This document shows, piece by piece, positions 1 through 6,519 of a DNA stretch of 64,000 bases. Position 1 is the stretch's first letter; each line of letters starts with the position of its first letter. The notes below the pieces were generated by a model, which worked only from the letters and a program-made list of their open reading frames with translations, was not told where the DNA came from and did no database searches. The position numbers and the translations under genes are program-made. The DNA is taken from positions 1 through 64,000 of the forward strand of contig NZ_LDZY01000002.1 in assembly GCF_001029285.1 (NCBI RefSeq), written 5' to 3'. The stretch is from Desulfosporosinus acididurans (GTDB lineage: Bacteria; Bacillota; Desulfitobacteriia; Desulfitobacteriales; Desulfitobacteriaceae).

Positions 1-1
1 A

Positions 2-724
2 TTAAAGCCGGGTTACAATGTCCAAATAGGAACAGAAAATCAATTTGTCGTAGGATATAGTATCCATCAATCAGCAGGCGATACCAATTGCATGAAAGAA
101 CATCTGGAAGAATTGAAGAAAAACTTAGGGGGGAAACTCCCTGCCAACATTGTTGCCGATGCGGGATATGGCAGTGAAGAGAATTACGAATATCTGACTC
201 AAAAGAACCTTGGGAACTATGTAAAATATAATACCTTTCATAAGGAAGCAACGGCCAAGTGGAAATCCGATCCGACGCTGGTTCAGAATTGGCTCTATGA
301 TAAGGAGAAGGATGAATACACGTGCGGGTTTGGGAGGGTTCTAAGGTTCAAGCACATAAAAACTCAGAAAAGCAAAAGGGGCTATCAAAGTACAATCCGA
401 GTCTATCAAAGTGATGATTGTCAAGATTGTCCCTACCGCAAACGTTGTATTAAGCAAAGTAATAATGCGAATTTTAAGAAGCAGATCAACATTAACCCTA
501 AAGGCAATGAACTAAAAGCAGAGGCAAGGGCTAATCTGACCAGCGAATATGGGATAAAAATGCGTAGCTTAAGACCTATAGAGGTGGAAAGTGTCTTTGG
601 AGATATCAAAGGCAATTTTGGTGTGCGACGATTTATCCTAAAGGGATTGGAAAAGGTCAAGCTGGAGTGGGGATTACATTGTATTGCCCATAACATGAGA
701 AAACTGACTGTCGTCTTAGGATAG
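2..724 (+). CDS. IS1182-family transposase, C-terminal part
   Basis: The reading frame is open from base 2, so the ATG at 92 is internal and the true start lies before the window. The protein contains the end of a DDE-type transposase: the YNVQ and D-x-GY-x-S-x-EN segment near the start, a cysteine cluster CQDC-x3-KRC near residue 140 of the visible part, and the C-terminal R-x-IEVE-x-VFGDIK region with the catalytic glutamate, followed by AHN-x-RK at the end. This order is typical of IS1182-group transposases. It would cut and rejoin the element's ends. About 240 residues are visible, roughly half the usual length. A second, different copy of the same family lies at 20565-22017. Confidence 0.85.
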   Translation, partial: LKPGYNVQIGTENQFVVGYSIHQSAGDTNCMKEHLEELKKNLGGKLPANIVADAGYGSEENYEYLTQKNLGNYVKYNTFHKEATAKWKSDPTLVQNWLYDKEKDEYTCGFGRVLRFKHIKTQKSKRGYQSTIRVYQSDDCQDCPYRKRCIKQSNNANFKKQININPKGNELKAEARANLTSEYGIKMRSLRPIEVESVFGDIKGNFGVRRFILKGLEKVKLEWGLHCIAHNMRKLTVVLG

Positions 725-764
725 ACGGTCAGTCAGTTTAGCCTTCCCCATTCGAAACCTATTG

Positions 765-800
765 AGGGGCTGTGAGAAACAAAGTTTCAACACAGCCCCT
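765..800 (+). terminator. Hairpin at the right end of the IS element
   Basis: AGGGGCTGTG at 765-774 pairs perfectly with CACAGCCCCT at 791-800 across a 16-base loop and is followed by TTTGTGTT. It can act as terminator for the transposase gene and may also belong to the IS end. Confidence 0.6.
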
Positions 801-848
801 TTGTGTTGCATGAGAGTAAAGGTTAAGTTAAAGTAATAATAATAAGCA

Positions 849-1151
849 TTGTGGGAAGAAGTTAGGGATTCCACCCGTTCGGGTCCACATTGCAGGAGAA
901 TGTTTCACAAGTCGCAGCGTGGCGAAAAGCTCGTACTTCGCCACGAAGTGAATCTCTGGGGTTGGTGGCTCGGCGAAACCCTCCACCGGAGGCTTTCGTG
1001 CTTTTCGTATACACGAACACGGAAGTTAAGGATCCACACTGCAGGAGTATGCGTATGGGGACGCAGTGTGGCGAAAGGCTCATCCGCCTTTCGTTCCAGG
1101 GCCGATAATACTTGGGGCGCAGGCTCCTGGGAAAGTAGGTCATCGCCAGGT
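849..1151 (+). rRNA. 5S rRNA-like locus with large expansion segments (possible pseudogene)
   Basis: Conserved 5S rRNA pieces are present in order: CACCCGTTC (872-880), CGAACACGGAAGTTAAG (1014-1030), and the helix IV/V to helix I region at 1100-1150, ending in AGTAGGTCATCGCCAGG. CCGT (875-878) can pair with ACGG (1018-1021) as helix III. Between these pieces lie two extra stretches. One of about 130 nt (881-1013) sits in loop C. One of about 63 nt (1031-1093) follows GTTAAG and folds into two hairpins, CCACACTGC/GCAGTGTGG (1034-1042 with 1063-1071) and CGAAAGG/CCTTTCG (1072-1078 with 1087-1093). A normal bacterial 5S is about 117 nt; this one is about 300. The 5' strand of helix I is not found before 854. 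TTGGTGG at 962-968 could pair with 1143-1149, so a shorter molecule starting near 961 is an alternative. No 16S or 23S lies upstream; an IS element does. It is either an expanded 5S gene or a truncated relic of one. Confidence 0.6.
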
Positions 1152-1159
1152 AAATAAGT

Positions 1160-1186
1160 GATAGACTGCCAATGAGGCAGTCTATC
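1160..1186 (+). terminator. Hairpin after the 5S rRNA-like locus
   Basis: GATAGACTGCC (1160-1170) pairs perfectly with GGCAGTCTATC (1176-1186) over an AATGA loop. It lies nine bases after the 5S 3' end, the place of an rRNA operon terminator. The T-run after it is weak. Confidence 0.7.
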
Positions 1187-1216
1187 TGTGTAAGTGAAGT
1201 TGTTAACCGTTAGTTT

Positions 1217-1435
1217 TTAAAGTAGTGAATGAATAACTGTGGTCAGGATCTTAATGGGATTAGGCAGTTTAATACCGATAATTAATAAGAAGTTCAGGAT
1301 AAAGCCAATTGACAAAAGACTGATTACCAGAATAAGTTCTTTTCGCTGCCTGTTTTTTATAAGTGGAGGAATTTGTGAGAGAGACAAAAGCGTAAAGATC
1401 AGAATTAAGACTAGAATATAAAGAAAAACTTTCAT
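1217..1435 (-). CDS. Small membrane protein, last gene of the ger operon
   Basis: This 72-residue protein has two predicted membrane segments, at residues 2-24 and 33-55, separated by a basic loop (KNRQRKE). Its ATG overlaps the stop codon of gerC in an ATGA arrangement, so it is translationally coupled to the germination operon. Small two-helix proteins accompany some gerA-type operons in spore formers. A role in the germinant receptor complex at the inner spore membrane is inferred from position only; no family motif was recognised. Confidence 0.7.
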   Translation of the reverse strand: MKVFLYILVLILIFTLLSLSQIPPLIKNRQRKELILVISLLSIGFILNFLLIIGIKLPNPIKILTTVIHSLL

Positions 1436-2625
1436 TGAGCCACTTCTCCTTCAGTGTTTTTCGGTTGAACTGGTTTTTTAAGATACCCGGACCAATGGAG
1501 CTTGGCGTCGACAATTATATTGATTTGAATTTTCCTAAACTCTTCTCGCCAGTTTCTTTCTAATTCGGGCCATTCTCGGGGATACTTGCGATGCACGTCC
1601 GGGGCGAATTTGAAGATGTCCACGTCCCAATTTTGAGCTTTGCTGACGGCGCTGCTGATCTCCTCTTTGATATCTGTGTCTATTTGTTTTTCGATCTCAT
1701 CAAAGGATTCAGGTTTTACTAAATCGCTGCTTCCCATTTCTTCTCCAAGATTGCCGTCCAGACGAACATTAATCGTCATTATGAGATTCCCGTCAACTAA
1801 CTCCGGTACAACATTGCTGTCAGCTCTGATAATTTCAATTCCGGACTTTTTGCTTTCATTTCCGGGAGTCGCAATATCAATGATTCCGCTTTTTACTTTG
1901 CCAAGAACCCATAAGACACCCCTAGTTTCCTTTTCATTAAACCAACCAACCATTCGATCTCGTTTTAAGATCGCTGTTCCATCAAGCTTTAGGCTTTCTT
2001 CGTTTGGGTTTTTATTGTCCTCTTGGATTATGTCAATCCCGGGAACAATTGAGTCATTGGTTTTGCTGGCGAAATTTTTGAGGAGATCAATTAACTGGAC
2101 TTTGGGGACTTTAGAAGCTGCATATGTTACTTTGGCAAGCTTTTCTATTGCTTGGGCAGGTATTTTTTCCTGTTCATAATCGCTTCTAATAATATCCTCA
2201 GCTTTTCTTCTGGTAATAAAAACATAAGTTAATTTACGAAATTCAGAATCGCGACTGAATAGATCCAGTTCGTCGCTGATTCCATTCCTGGCGAGTTCTT
2301 CAGATAAAACGTAAACAGTGTTGTGAGAAAAATATGCTTTTCGATCTGTTTGCAGTGAAGCATTTCGTATAGCATCAAAAACTGTTTCTCCTTTGCTCGT
2401 GACGACCCAAACACTTTTCGTGCCACTCGCTTTTTCCGATGTTGAAGATTTAATTGCGCTAGGTTTTAAAATTTGAAGCGATACAACGATTTGTCCGTCA
2501 TTAGCCCGATCAACACCCACAGCTTCAACAATTGCCATGGTATTTAGTTCTCGCCGGTTCCAGCAACCTGGTAGAAGAAGTAACAGAAGAATAGTTGGGA
2601 TTATTAAAGTAATTTTTCTTCTCAT
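1432..2625 (-). CDS. gerC: Ger(x)C-family spore germination lipoprotein
   Basis: This is the lipoprotein subunit of a GerA-type germinant receptor. The N-terminus is a signal peptide ending in a lipobox LLPGC with the lipidated cysteine at residue 21, followed by WNRREL as in the family. The rest (about 375 residues) is the extracytoplasmic three-domain GerC body, including GVDRA near residue 37. The length of 397 residues is normal. Its ATG overlaps the end of gerB by four bases, and the small membrane gene follows with another ATGA overlap. The protein should sit on the outer face of the inner spore membrane with GerA and GerB and help trigger germination. The specific germinant cannot be read from the sequence. 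Confidence 0.93.
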   Translation of the reverse strand: MRRKITLIIPTILLLLLLPGCWNRRELNTMAIVEAVGVDRANDGQIVVSLQILKPSAIKSSTSEKASGTKSVWVVTSKGETVFDAIRNASLQTDRKAYFSHNTVYVLSEELARNGISDELDLFSRDSEFRKLTYVFITRRKAEDIIRSDYEQEKIPAQAIEKLAKVTYAASKVPKVQLIDLLKNFASKTNDSIVPGIDIIQEDNKNPNEESLKLDGTAILKRDRMVGWFNEKETRGVLWVLGKVKSGIIDIATPGNESKKSGIEIIRADSNVVPELVDGNLIMTINVRLDGNLGEEMGSSDLVKPESFDEIEKQIDTDIKEEISSAVSKAQNWDVDIFKFAPDVHRKYPREWPELERNWREEFRKIQINIIVDAKLHWSGYLKKPVQPKNTEGEVAQ

Positions 2626-3722
2626 ATGTTCTTTTCACCTTGCTTTCTAAAGAAGGCTATAGCGAGAAGCAGATAGGGGATAACAATTATGAAAATAATA
2701 TTAATCCAAACGGATATAGGATAAGACAAAAAATCATTGAGATCGGAAATGTTGCTTTGAACGGATAGACATATCGGAAGAAGTATGGTAAGGGTTGAGA
2801 TAACAAGGGGCCTATAATCCTTTATCCCAACTAAGTGACTCAATCCGATCAGAATAACATAGAGATATAAGATGGCTTTTAGATAACCACTGAGAATCCA
2901 TATTGAGAGATGAATAGATTCTATGCGTTCAATAAAATCACCAATGTTCACTAAACGAACGGCGCTAAAATAAGGAAACTGAAGCATCTTAGCTAAATCG
3001 AGTCCTAGAGTTGCCAGAACAGTTACAGTTGTAATAAGCCACAAAAGTGCTATAAGAGAATAACTGGATATCAGGACAAGCTTTGCTTTCTCTTTCTCAG
3101 ATTTTAAATGGGGAAGCAGCATAGCGAGTACAACTATCTCGGATGTTTTCAAGGCAATTGCGAATCCACCCATTCCTATGGATATTATGTTTTTTTCCAT
3201 GAATGGCATAAAAACATTGAAATCCATATCTTTAGCCAGCAGCAGAAATATAACTAAAATTCCTCCGAAGACTATAGGCGCTAGAAATTCAGCAAACCGT
3301 GAAATTACTTCAATGCCCTTGAGAACAGCATAAGCACAAAACGGGAAAAGAAAGAGGAGAATAAAAAGGACTGGAGTTTCAGGCATAACGGCAGTTGTCA
3401 AAAAGGCGCTCCATTCGTATAAAAATAGAGATAGTCCATGACAAAAATATAAGACATAAAGAAGACTGACTGCTTTACCAGCTTTGCCAAGGAGTGTCTC
3501 TGCATATTCAAAGAGTGACTGATCCGGAAATCGTTTCCATAATAGATAAAATGGAACTGTTAACAATAGACTAGCAGGAAGACTAAAAATTTCCGATATC
3601 CATACATCCTGATTTCCTGGAGGACCAGTAAAAACAGGGAAAAACGTAATTGAAACGACAAGTCTGCTTATTGCTACAAGGAAAATAAGTTGTTTGGGGG
3701 TGATTTTTGCATTTTCTAACAT
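2622..3722 (-). CDS. gerB: GerB-type spore germination permease
   Basis: The 366-residue protein has about ten hydrophobic segments and fits the endospore germination permease family (APC-superfamily fold). It begins with a short cytoplasmic stretch, KITPKQLIFLVAISRLV, typical of GerAB proteins, and has the usual length. In GerA-type receptors this subunit is thought to bind the small-molecule germinant. It starts 40 bases after the gerA stop and overlaps gerC by four bases, so the three subunits are co-transcribed. An AGGAG-type ribosome binding site precedes the ATG. Confidence 0.93.
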   Translation of the reverse strand: MLENAKITPKQLIFLVAISRLVVSITFFPVFTGPPGNQDVWISEIFSLPASLLLTVPFYLLWKRFPDQSLFEYAETLLGKAGKAVSLLYVLYFCHGLSLFLYEWSAFLTTAVMPETPVLFILLFLFPFCAYAVLKGIEVISRFAEFLAPIVFGGILVIFLLLAKDMDFNVFMPFMEKNIISIGMGGFAIALKTSEIVVLAMLLPHLKSEKEKAKLVLISSYSLIALLWLITTVTVLATLGLDLAKMLQFPYFSAVRLVNIGDFIERIESIHLSIWILSGYLKAILYLYVILIGLSHLVGIKDYRPLVISTLTILLPICLSVQSNISDLNDFLSYPISVWINIIFIIVIPYLLLAIAFFRKQGEKNI

Positions 3723-3762
3723 AGGATCTCCTTTATGGAGAGGTATATTAATTAGTTGTCTC

Positions 3763-5340
3763 CTAATTGCCGGGATTTTCCGGCGGACTGGGAGCTAATG
3801 AATCAACTTGTCTCGTTGTGTTTCTACTTAAACTATGAGGCCGTGAAGTCATAGCCCACCAAGGTTTGCGAATAATGACATCATTAAGGCCAGAACCGTT
3901 AAGTGGTACAAGCGGAGACATATAAGGCACTCCAAAGGAGCGAAGCGAGAGTTGATGAATAACAAACCCCGCAAATCCGAGCATTACTCCATATAGACCA
4001 GAAAAGCTTGACAAGATGAGGAGAACAAAGCGGGCGATAGTAGTGACATCTGTAAAAGCTGGGACGACAAAGGAGGAAATTCCTGTAAGGGCCACGACGA
4101 CAACCATGGGAGCTCCAACCAATCCGGCGGATACTGCGGCTTCCCCAATGACCAGTGCGCCGACAATACTAACGGCCTGTCCAACGGCCTTTGGCAAGCG
4201 AAGGCCGGCTTCCCTTAAGATTTCGTAAGCGATTTGCATCAAAAGTGCTTCGACAATAGTAGGAAATGGTGAGCCTTCGTTCGCACTGGCAATGCTAATC
4301 AAGAGTGATGTTGGCAGCAGTTCCTGGTGATAAGTTGTGATAGCAACATAAAGAGCGGGTACAAATGTAGAAATAAAGAAAGCCAGCCAACGGAGCCAAC
4401 GGATAAATGTTGCAAGATAAGGCCGTGAATAATAATCCTCACTATTTTGGAACGCTTCTATGAATAAGTAAGGTACCGTTAAGACCAAGGGAGTTCCATC
4501 AGTTAAAATTGCAACTCTGCCTTCCAACAATTTCGCACTGACTATATCAGGTTTTTCGCTATTTCCAACGGTAGGGAATAAGGAATAAGGAGCATCCTCG
4601 ATGAAGGACTCAATATAACCTGATTCGAGAACAGAGTCTGTCTCGATGCGGCATATTCTTTTCTTAACTTCCTGAACGACCTCGTCATTGGCAATACCCT
4701 GAATATGGACGATGGCTAATGATGTTTTTGTCTGTCTGCCGACGGTCATTTTCTCAACCATTAAATTTGGATTTTTTATTTTCCTGCGGATAAGAGAAAT
4801 GTTTGTGCCTAGAGACTCAACAAAGCCTTCTCTGGGACCACGAATAACCGATTCAGTGCTCGGTTCTTCTACACTACGTGCTGCAAAACCGCGAATTGAC
4901 GCAATAAGTGCTCTATCGGCTCCATCAATGAATAAGACGGTATCACCTGACAAAATTCCTGTAACGGTATCTTCTAGAGTTTGAACTTCCTGAACACTGG
5001 AAACAGACAATATACTTTCCTTAATGATTTCTAAAGTGGAGCCTGTAAGTTGGTTATTGTGTACTGATAGTAATGGCTTAAAGAGATTTTCGTTAACGGA
5101 ATCTTCATTAAAAAGACCGAAGATCATAACCGCAAAGGCCTGAACAGGAGCTTCGCTTCCAATAGTGAACTCTCGAATTACTAGATCGTCAGCCTTGGGA
5201 AAGGTGTTTAGAATTGCCTGCCGGTTATCCTCTAGTTTTTTAGATAGAGTTGTGGGGTTTCCCGACGGATTTTGGCAGAGTGGCTCAGAGGATTGGCGGC
5301 GTTTCTTCCTAGTAGATTTTCTAATAATTTTTGTGAGCAT
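3763..5340 (-). CDS. gerA: GerA-type spore germination receptor subunit
   Basis: This is the large subunit of the germinant receptor. The first half is a soluble cytoplasmic domain; the second half (residues about 300-450) has several membrane segments with the conserved stretch PTSLLISIASANEGSPFP and E-x-LLMQ-x-AYEILREAGLRLP. The frame is open to an ATG at 5361, but the ATG at 5340 is preceded by AGGAGGTGG at a spacing of four to seven bases, so the shorter 525-residue form is preferred. It is the first gene of gerA-gerB-gerC-small ORF. GerA subunits form a channel-like oligomer in the inner spore membrane in Bacillus; the same is assumed here. No sigma-G promoter was identified with confidence. 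Confidence 0.92.
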   Translation of the reverse strand: MLTKIIRKSTRKKRRQSSEPLCQNPSGNPTTLSKKLEDNRQAILNTFPKADDLVIREFTIGSEAPVQAFAVMIFGLFNEDSVNENLFKPLLSVHNNQLTGSTLEIIKESILSVSSVQEVQTLEDTVTGILSGDTVLFIDGADRALIASIRGFAARSVEEPSTESVIRGPREGFVESLGTNISLIRRKIKNPNLMVEKMTVGRQTKTSLAIVHIQGIANDEVVQEVKKRICRIETDSVLESGYIESFIEDAPYSLFPTVGNSEKPDIVSAKLLEGRVAILTDGTPLVLTVPYLFIEAFQNSEDYYSRPYLATFIRWLRWLAFFISTFVPALYVAITTYHQELLPTSLLISIASANEGSPFPTIVEALLMQIAYEILREAGLRLPKAVGQAVSIVGALVIGEAAVSAGLVGAPMVVVVALTGISSFVVPAFTDVTTIARFVLLILSSFSGLYGVMLGFAGFVIHQLSLRSFGVPYMSPLVPLNGSGLNDVIIRKPWWAMTSRPHSLSRNTTRQVDSLAPSPPENPGN

Positions 5341-5400
5341 AATCCACCTCCTGTTCCTCATTCCTTAAAATAGTTTTTGCGCAAAGTGGGAGATTTATTA

Positions 5401-5448
5401 CGGAACAGGCAGGAATATTGGAAATATCCGATATTCCTGCCTGTTCCG
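5401..5448. repeat. Long perfect inverted repeat upstream of gerA
   Basis: CGGAACAGGCAGGAATAT (5401-5418) is perfectly complementary to ATATTCCTGCCTGTTCCG (5431-5448), an 18-bp stem with a 12-base loop that itself contains a small palindrome. It lies between the small gene at 5635-5769 and gerA and could stop readthrough between them. There is no T-run on either side, so terminator function is uncertain. Confidence 0.7.
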
Positions 5449-5543
5449 TTACGTTATAAGTTAACTCCTGAAGTGATGCAATTCTGATAGGATTCTTCAC
5501 AAAAGGGGGGCAACAGATAAGGTCCTGCAGCCCCTCTTAGTGA

Positions 5544-5600
5544 TTTATCCAATCGTAAGACTCCCACTTCTTTAAGTGGAAGTGGGTCCCCTGTACTCTG
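5544..5600 (+). repeat. Dispersed hairpin repeat, copy 1 (partial)
   Basis: It begins TTTATCCAATCGTAAGACTC and carries the hairpin CCCACTTCTTTAAGTGGAAGTGGG. It is nearly identical to the first half of the full copy at 27359-27477. It fills the gap between two leftward genes. Inferred to be a fragment of an IS200/IS605-type element end. Confidence 0.7.
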
Positions 5601-5634
5601 ATAGTCATTGCACAAAGGGAAAGGCATGAAAGGG

Positions 5635-5769
5635 TTACTTCTTAGCGCGTAAAGCTTCCTCTTGAGAAAGGCCATGGTTATCCCTGGAATCCATGCTCGG
5701 CTGATGATTAGGCGGCGCTGGTTTTGGATTGGGATTAGGATTTTTTTCCGAAGGCATCTTTTTTATCAT
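5635..5769 (-). CDS. 44-residue Pro/Asn-rich small protein, unknown function
   Basis: The frame reads MIKKMPSEKNPNPNPKP at its start and ends SQEEALRAKK. It is very hydrophilic, with an N-P repeat (residues 10-16) and no membrane segment or cysteine. The ATG at 5769 has AAAGGAAGTG about nine bases upstream, a good ribosome binding site, and the composition is protein-like, which supports a real gene. A second ATG at 5757 is possible. It sits alone between the ger operon and nrdR, on the strand opposite to nrdR. I do not recognise a named family, and no function is proposed. Confidence 0.6.
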   Translation of the reverse strand: MIKKMPSEKNPNPNPKPAPPNHQPSMDSRDNHGLSQEEALRAKK

Positions 5770-5929
5770 AGTAATGTCACTTCCTTTCTCAGATCATGGT
5801 TTAGGTTCTAATTTATTTTGTCCCTTTTTAGAAGTAATACTACGGAATAAAAAAACAAGAAAGACGAAGATAGCAAGAAGAAACAAACAATGATTAGAAA
5901 GATAGACTCAAAACATGACTAAAGGCTAG

Positions 5930-5982
5930 TTGACATACTATATGTAGTGTGTTTAAATTGAAAAGCATACTACATATTGGGG
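5930..5982 (+). promoter_or_regulatory. nrdR-nrdJ promoter with two NrdR boxes
   Basis: A sigma-A-like promoter reads TTGACA (5930-5935), 17-bp spacer, TTAAAT (5953-5958). Box 1, ATACTATATGTAGTGT (5935-5950), lies in the spacer. Box 2, ATACTACATATTGGGG (5967-5982), covers the start of the transcript. Each matches most positions of the known 16-bp NrdR box (ACACTATATATTGTGT), and their starts are exactly 32 bp apart, about three helical turns, as is usual for NrdR. This implies autoregulation of nrdR and repression of nrdJ when dATP is high. Confidence 0.85.
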
Positions 5983-5990
5983 GTGAAGGG

Positions 5991-6479
5991 GTGCGCTGTC
6001 CATTCTGCGGAAACGAGGACACGAAGGTTTTTGATTCGCGTCAGGTTGACGAAGGAACAACTGTACGAAGACGCAGAGAATGTGACCGATGTATGCGTCG
6101 GTTTACTACCTTTGAGAAGTTTGAGGATTCACCGCTCGTGGTTGTCAAAAAAGACGGAAGACGTGATGTTTTCTCTCGTTCTAAAATGATGGCCGGCATG
6201 CGAAGAGCATGTGAAAAACGGCCAATTTCAACAGAACAAATTGAAGAGGCCGCCTATAATATTGAAAAGGCTCTGCGCAATACGCATGAGCGTGAAGTGA
6301 CGAGTGCTGAAGTTGGGGAGGCAGTCTTAGAGCAATTGTTCGGCTTAGATGAGGTGGCCTATATACGCTTTGCATCTGTATATCGCCAGTTTGGGGATAT
6401 ACAACGTTTTCTGGAAGAGTTACATGAACTTATAGAAAAACGGGGAACGTTAACAGATAAGGAAAGTAAAGAGATATAA
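5991..6479 (+). CDS. nrdR: Ribonucleotide reductase transcriptional repressor NrdR
   Basis: NrdR senses ATP/dATP and represses ribonucleotide reductase genes. The N-terminal zinc ribbon has C3-x2-C6 and C31-x2-C34, and the ATP-cone domain follows from about residue 48. The frame is open to an ATG at 5949, but that start would place promoter and operator elements inside the gene. The GTG at 5991, preceded by GGGGGTGA, gives the family's standard start (V/MRCPFCG) and 162 residues, close to the usual 150-165. It lies directly upstream of nrdJ, its expected target, 40 bp away, and two NrdR boxes precede it. Confidence 0.95.
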   Translation: MRCPFCGNEDTKVFDSRQVDEGTTVRRRRECDRCMRRFTTFEKFEDSPLVVVKKDGRRDVFSRSKMMAGMRRACEKRPISTEQIEEAAYNIEKALRNTHEREVTSAEVGEAVLEQLFGLDEVAYIRFASVYRQFGDIQRFLEELHELIEKRGTLTDKESKEI

Positions 6480-6500
6480 AGAAATATAAAGAAATATAAA
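6471..6500 (+). repeat. 10-bp tandem repeat at the nrdR-nrdJ junction
   Basis: The unit GAAATATAAA occurs three times in a row (first copy GAGATATAAA, which contains the nrdR stop codon) and a partial fourth unit follows. It fills the gap just before the nrdJ ribosome binding site. Copy-number change would alter the distance between the two genes. Confidence 0.75.
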
Positions 6501-6519
6501 GAAAGTTGGGGGATTTTAG

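Larger units (their letters stand above)
1..801 (+). mobile_element. IS1182-type insertion sequence, right-hand part
   Basis: The window opens inside a transposase gene, and the DNA after its stop codon ends in a G/C-rich inverted repeat at 765-800, as is common at the ends of this IS group. The left end lies outside the window, so the terminal inverted repeat and target duplication cannot be confirmed. The right boundary near 780-801 is therefore approximate. The element abuts a 5S rRNA-like locus that has lost its expected 5' end, which suggests an IS-linked deletion junction; that link is inference. Confidence 0.6.

Noticed and set aside
849-1157. Overlapping open frames of 72-102 codons on both strands
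   Set aside because: They lie on the 5S rRNA-like locus and follow its hairpins; composition is not protein-like and there is no ribosome binding site.
5454-5675. 73-codon frame on the minus strand
   Set aside because: It reads through the dispersed hairpin repeat and into the real small gene at 5635-5769 in another frame.
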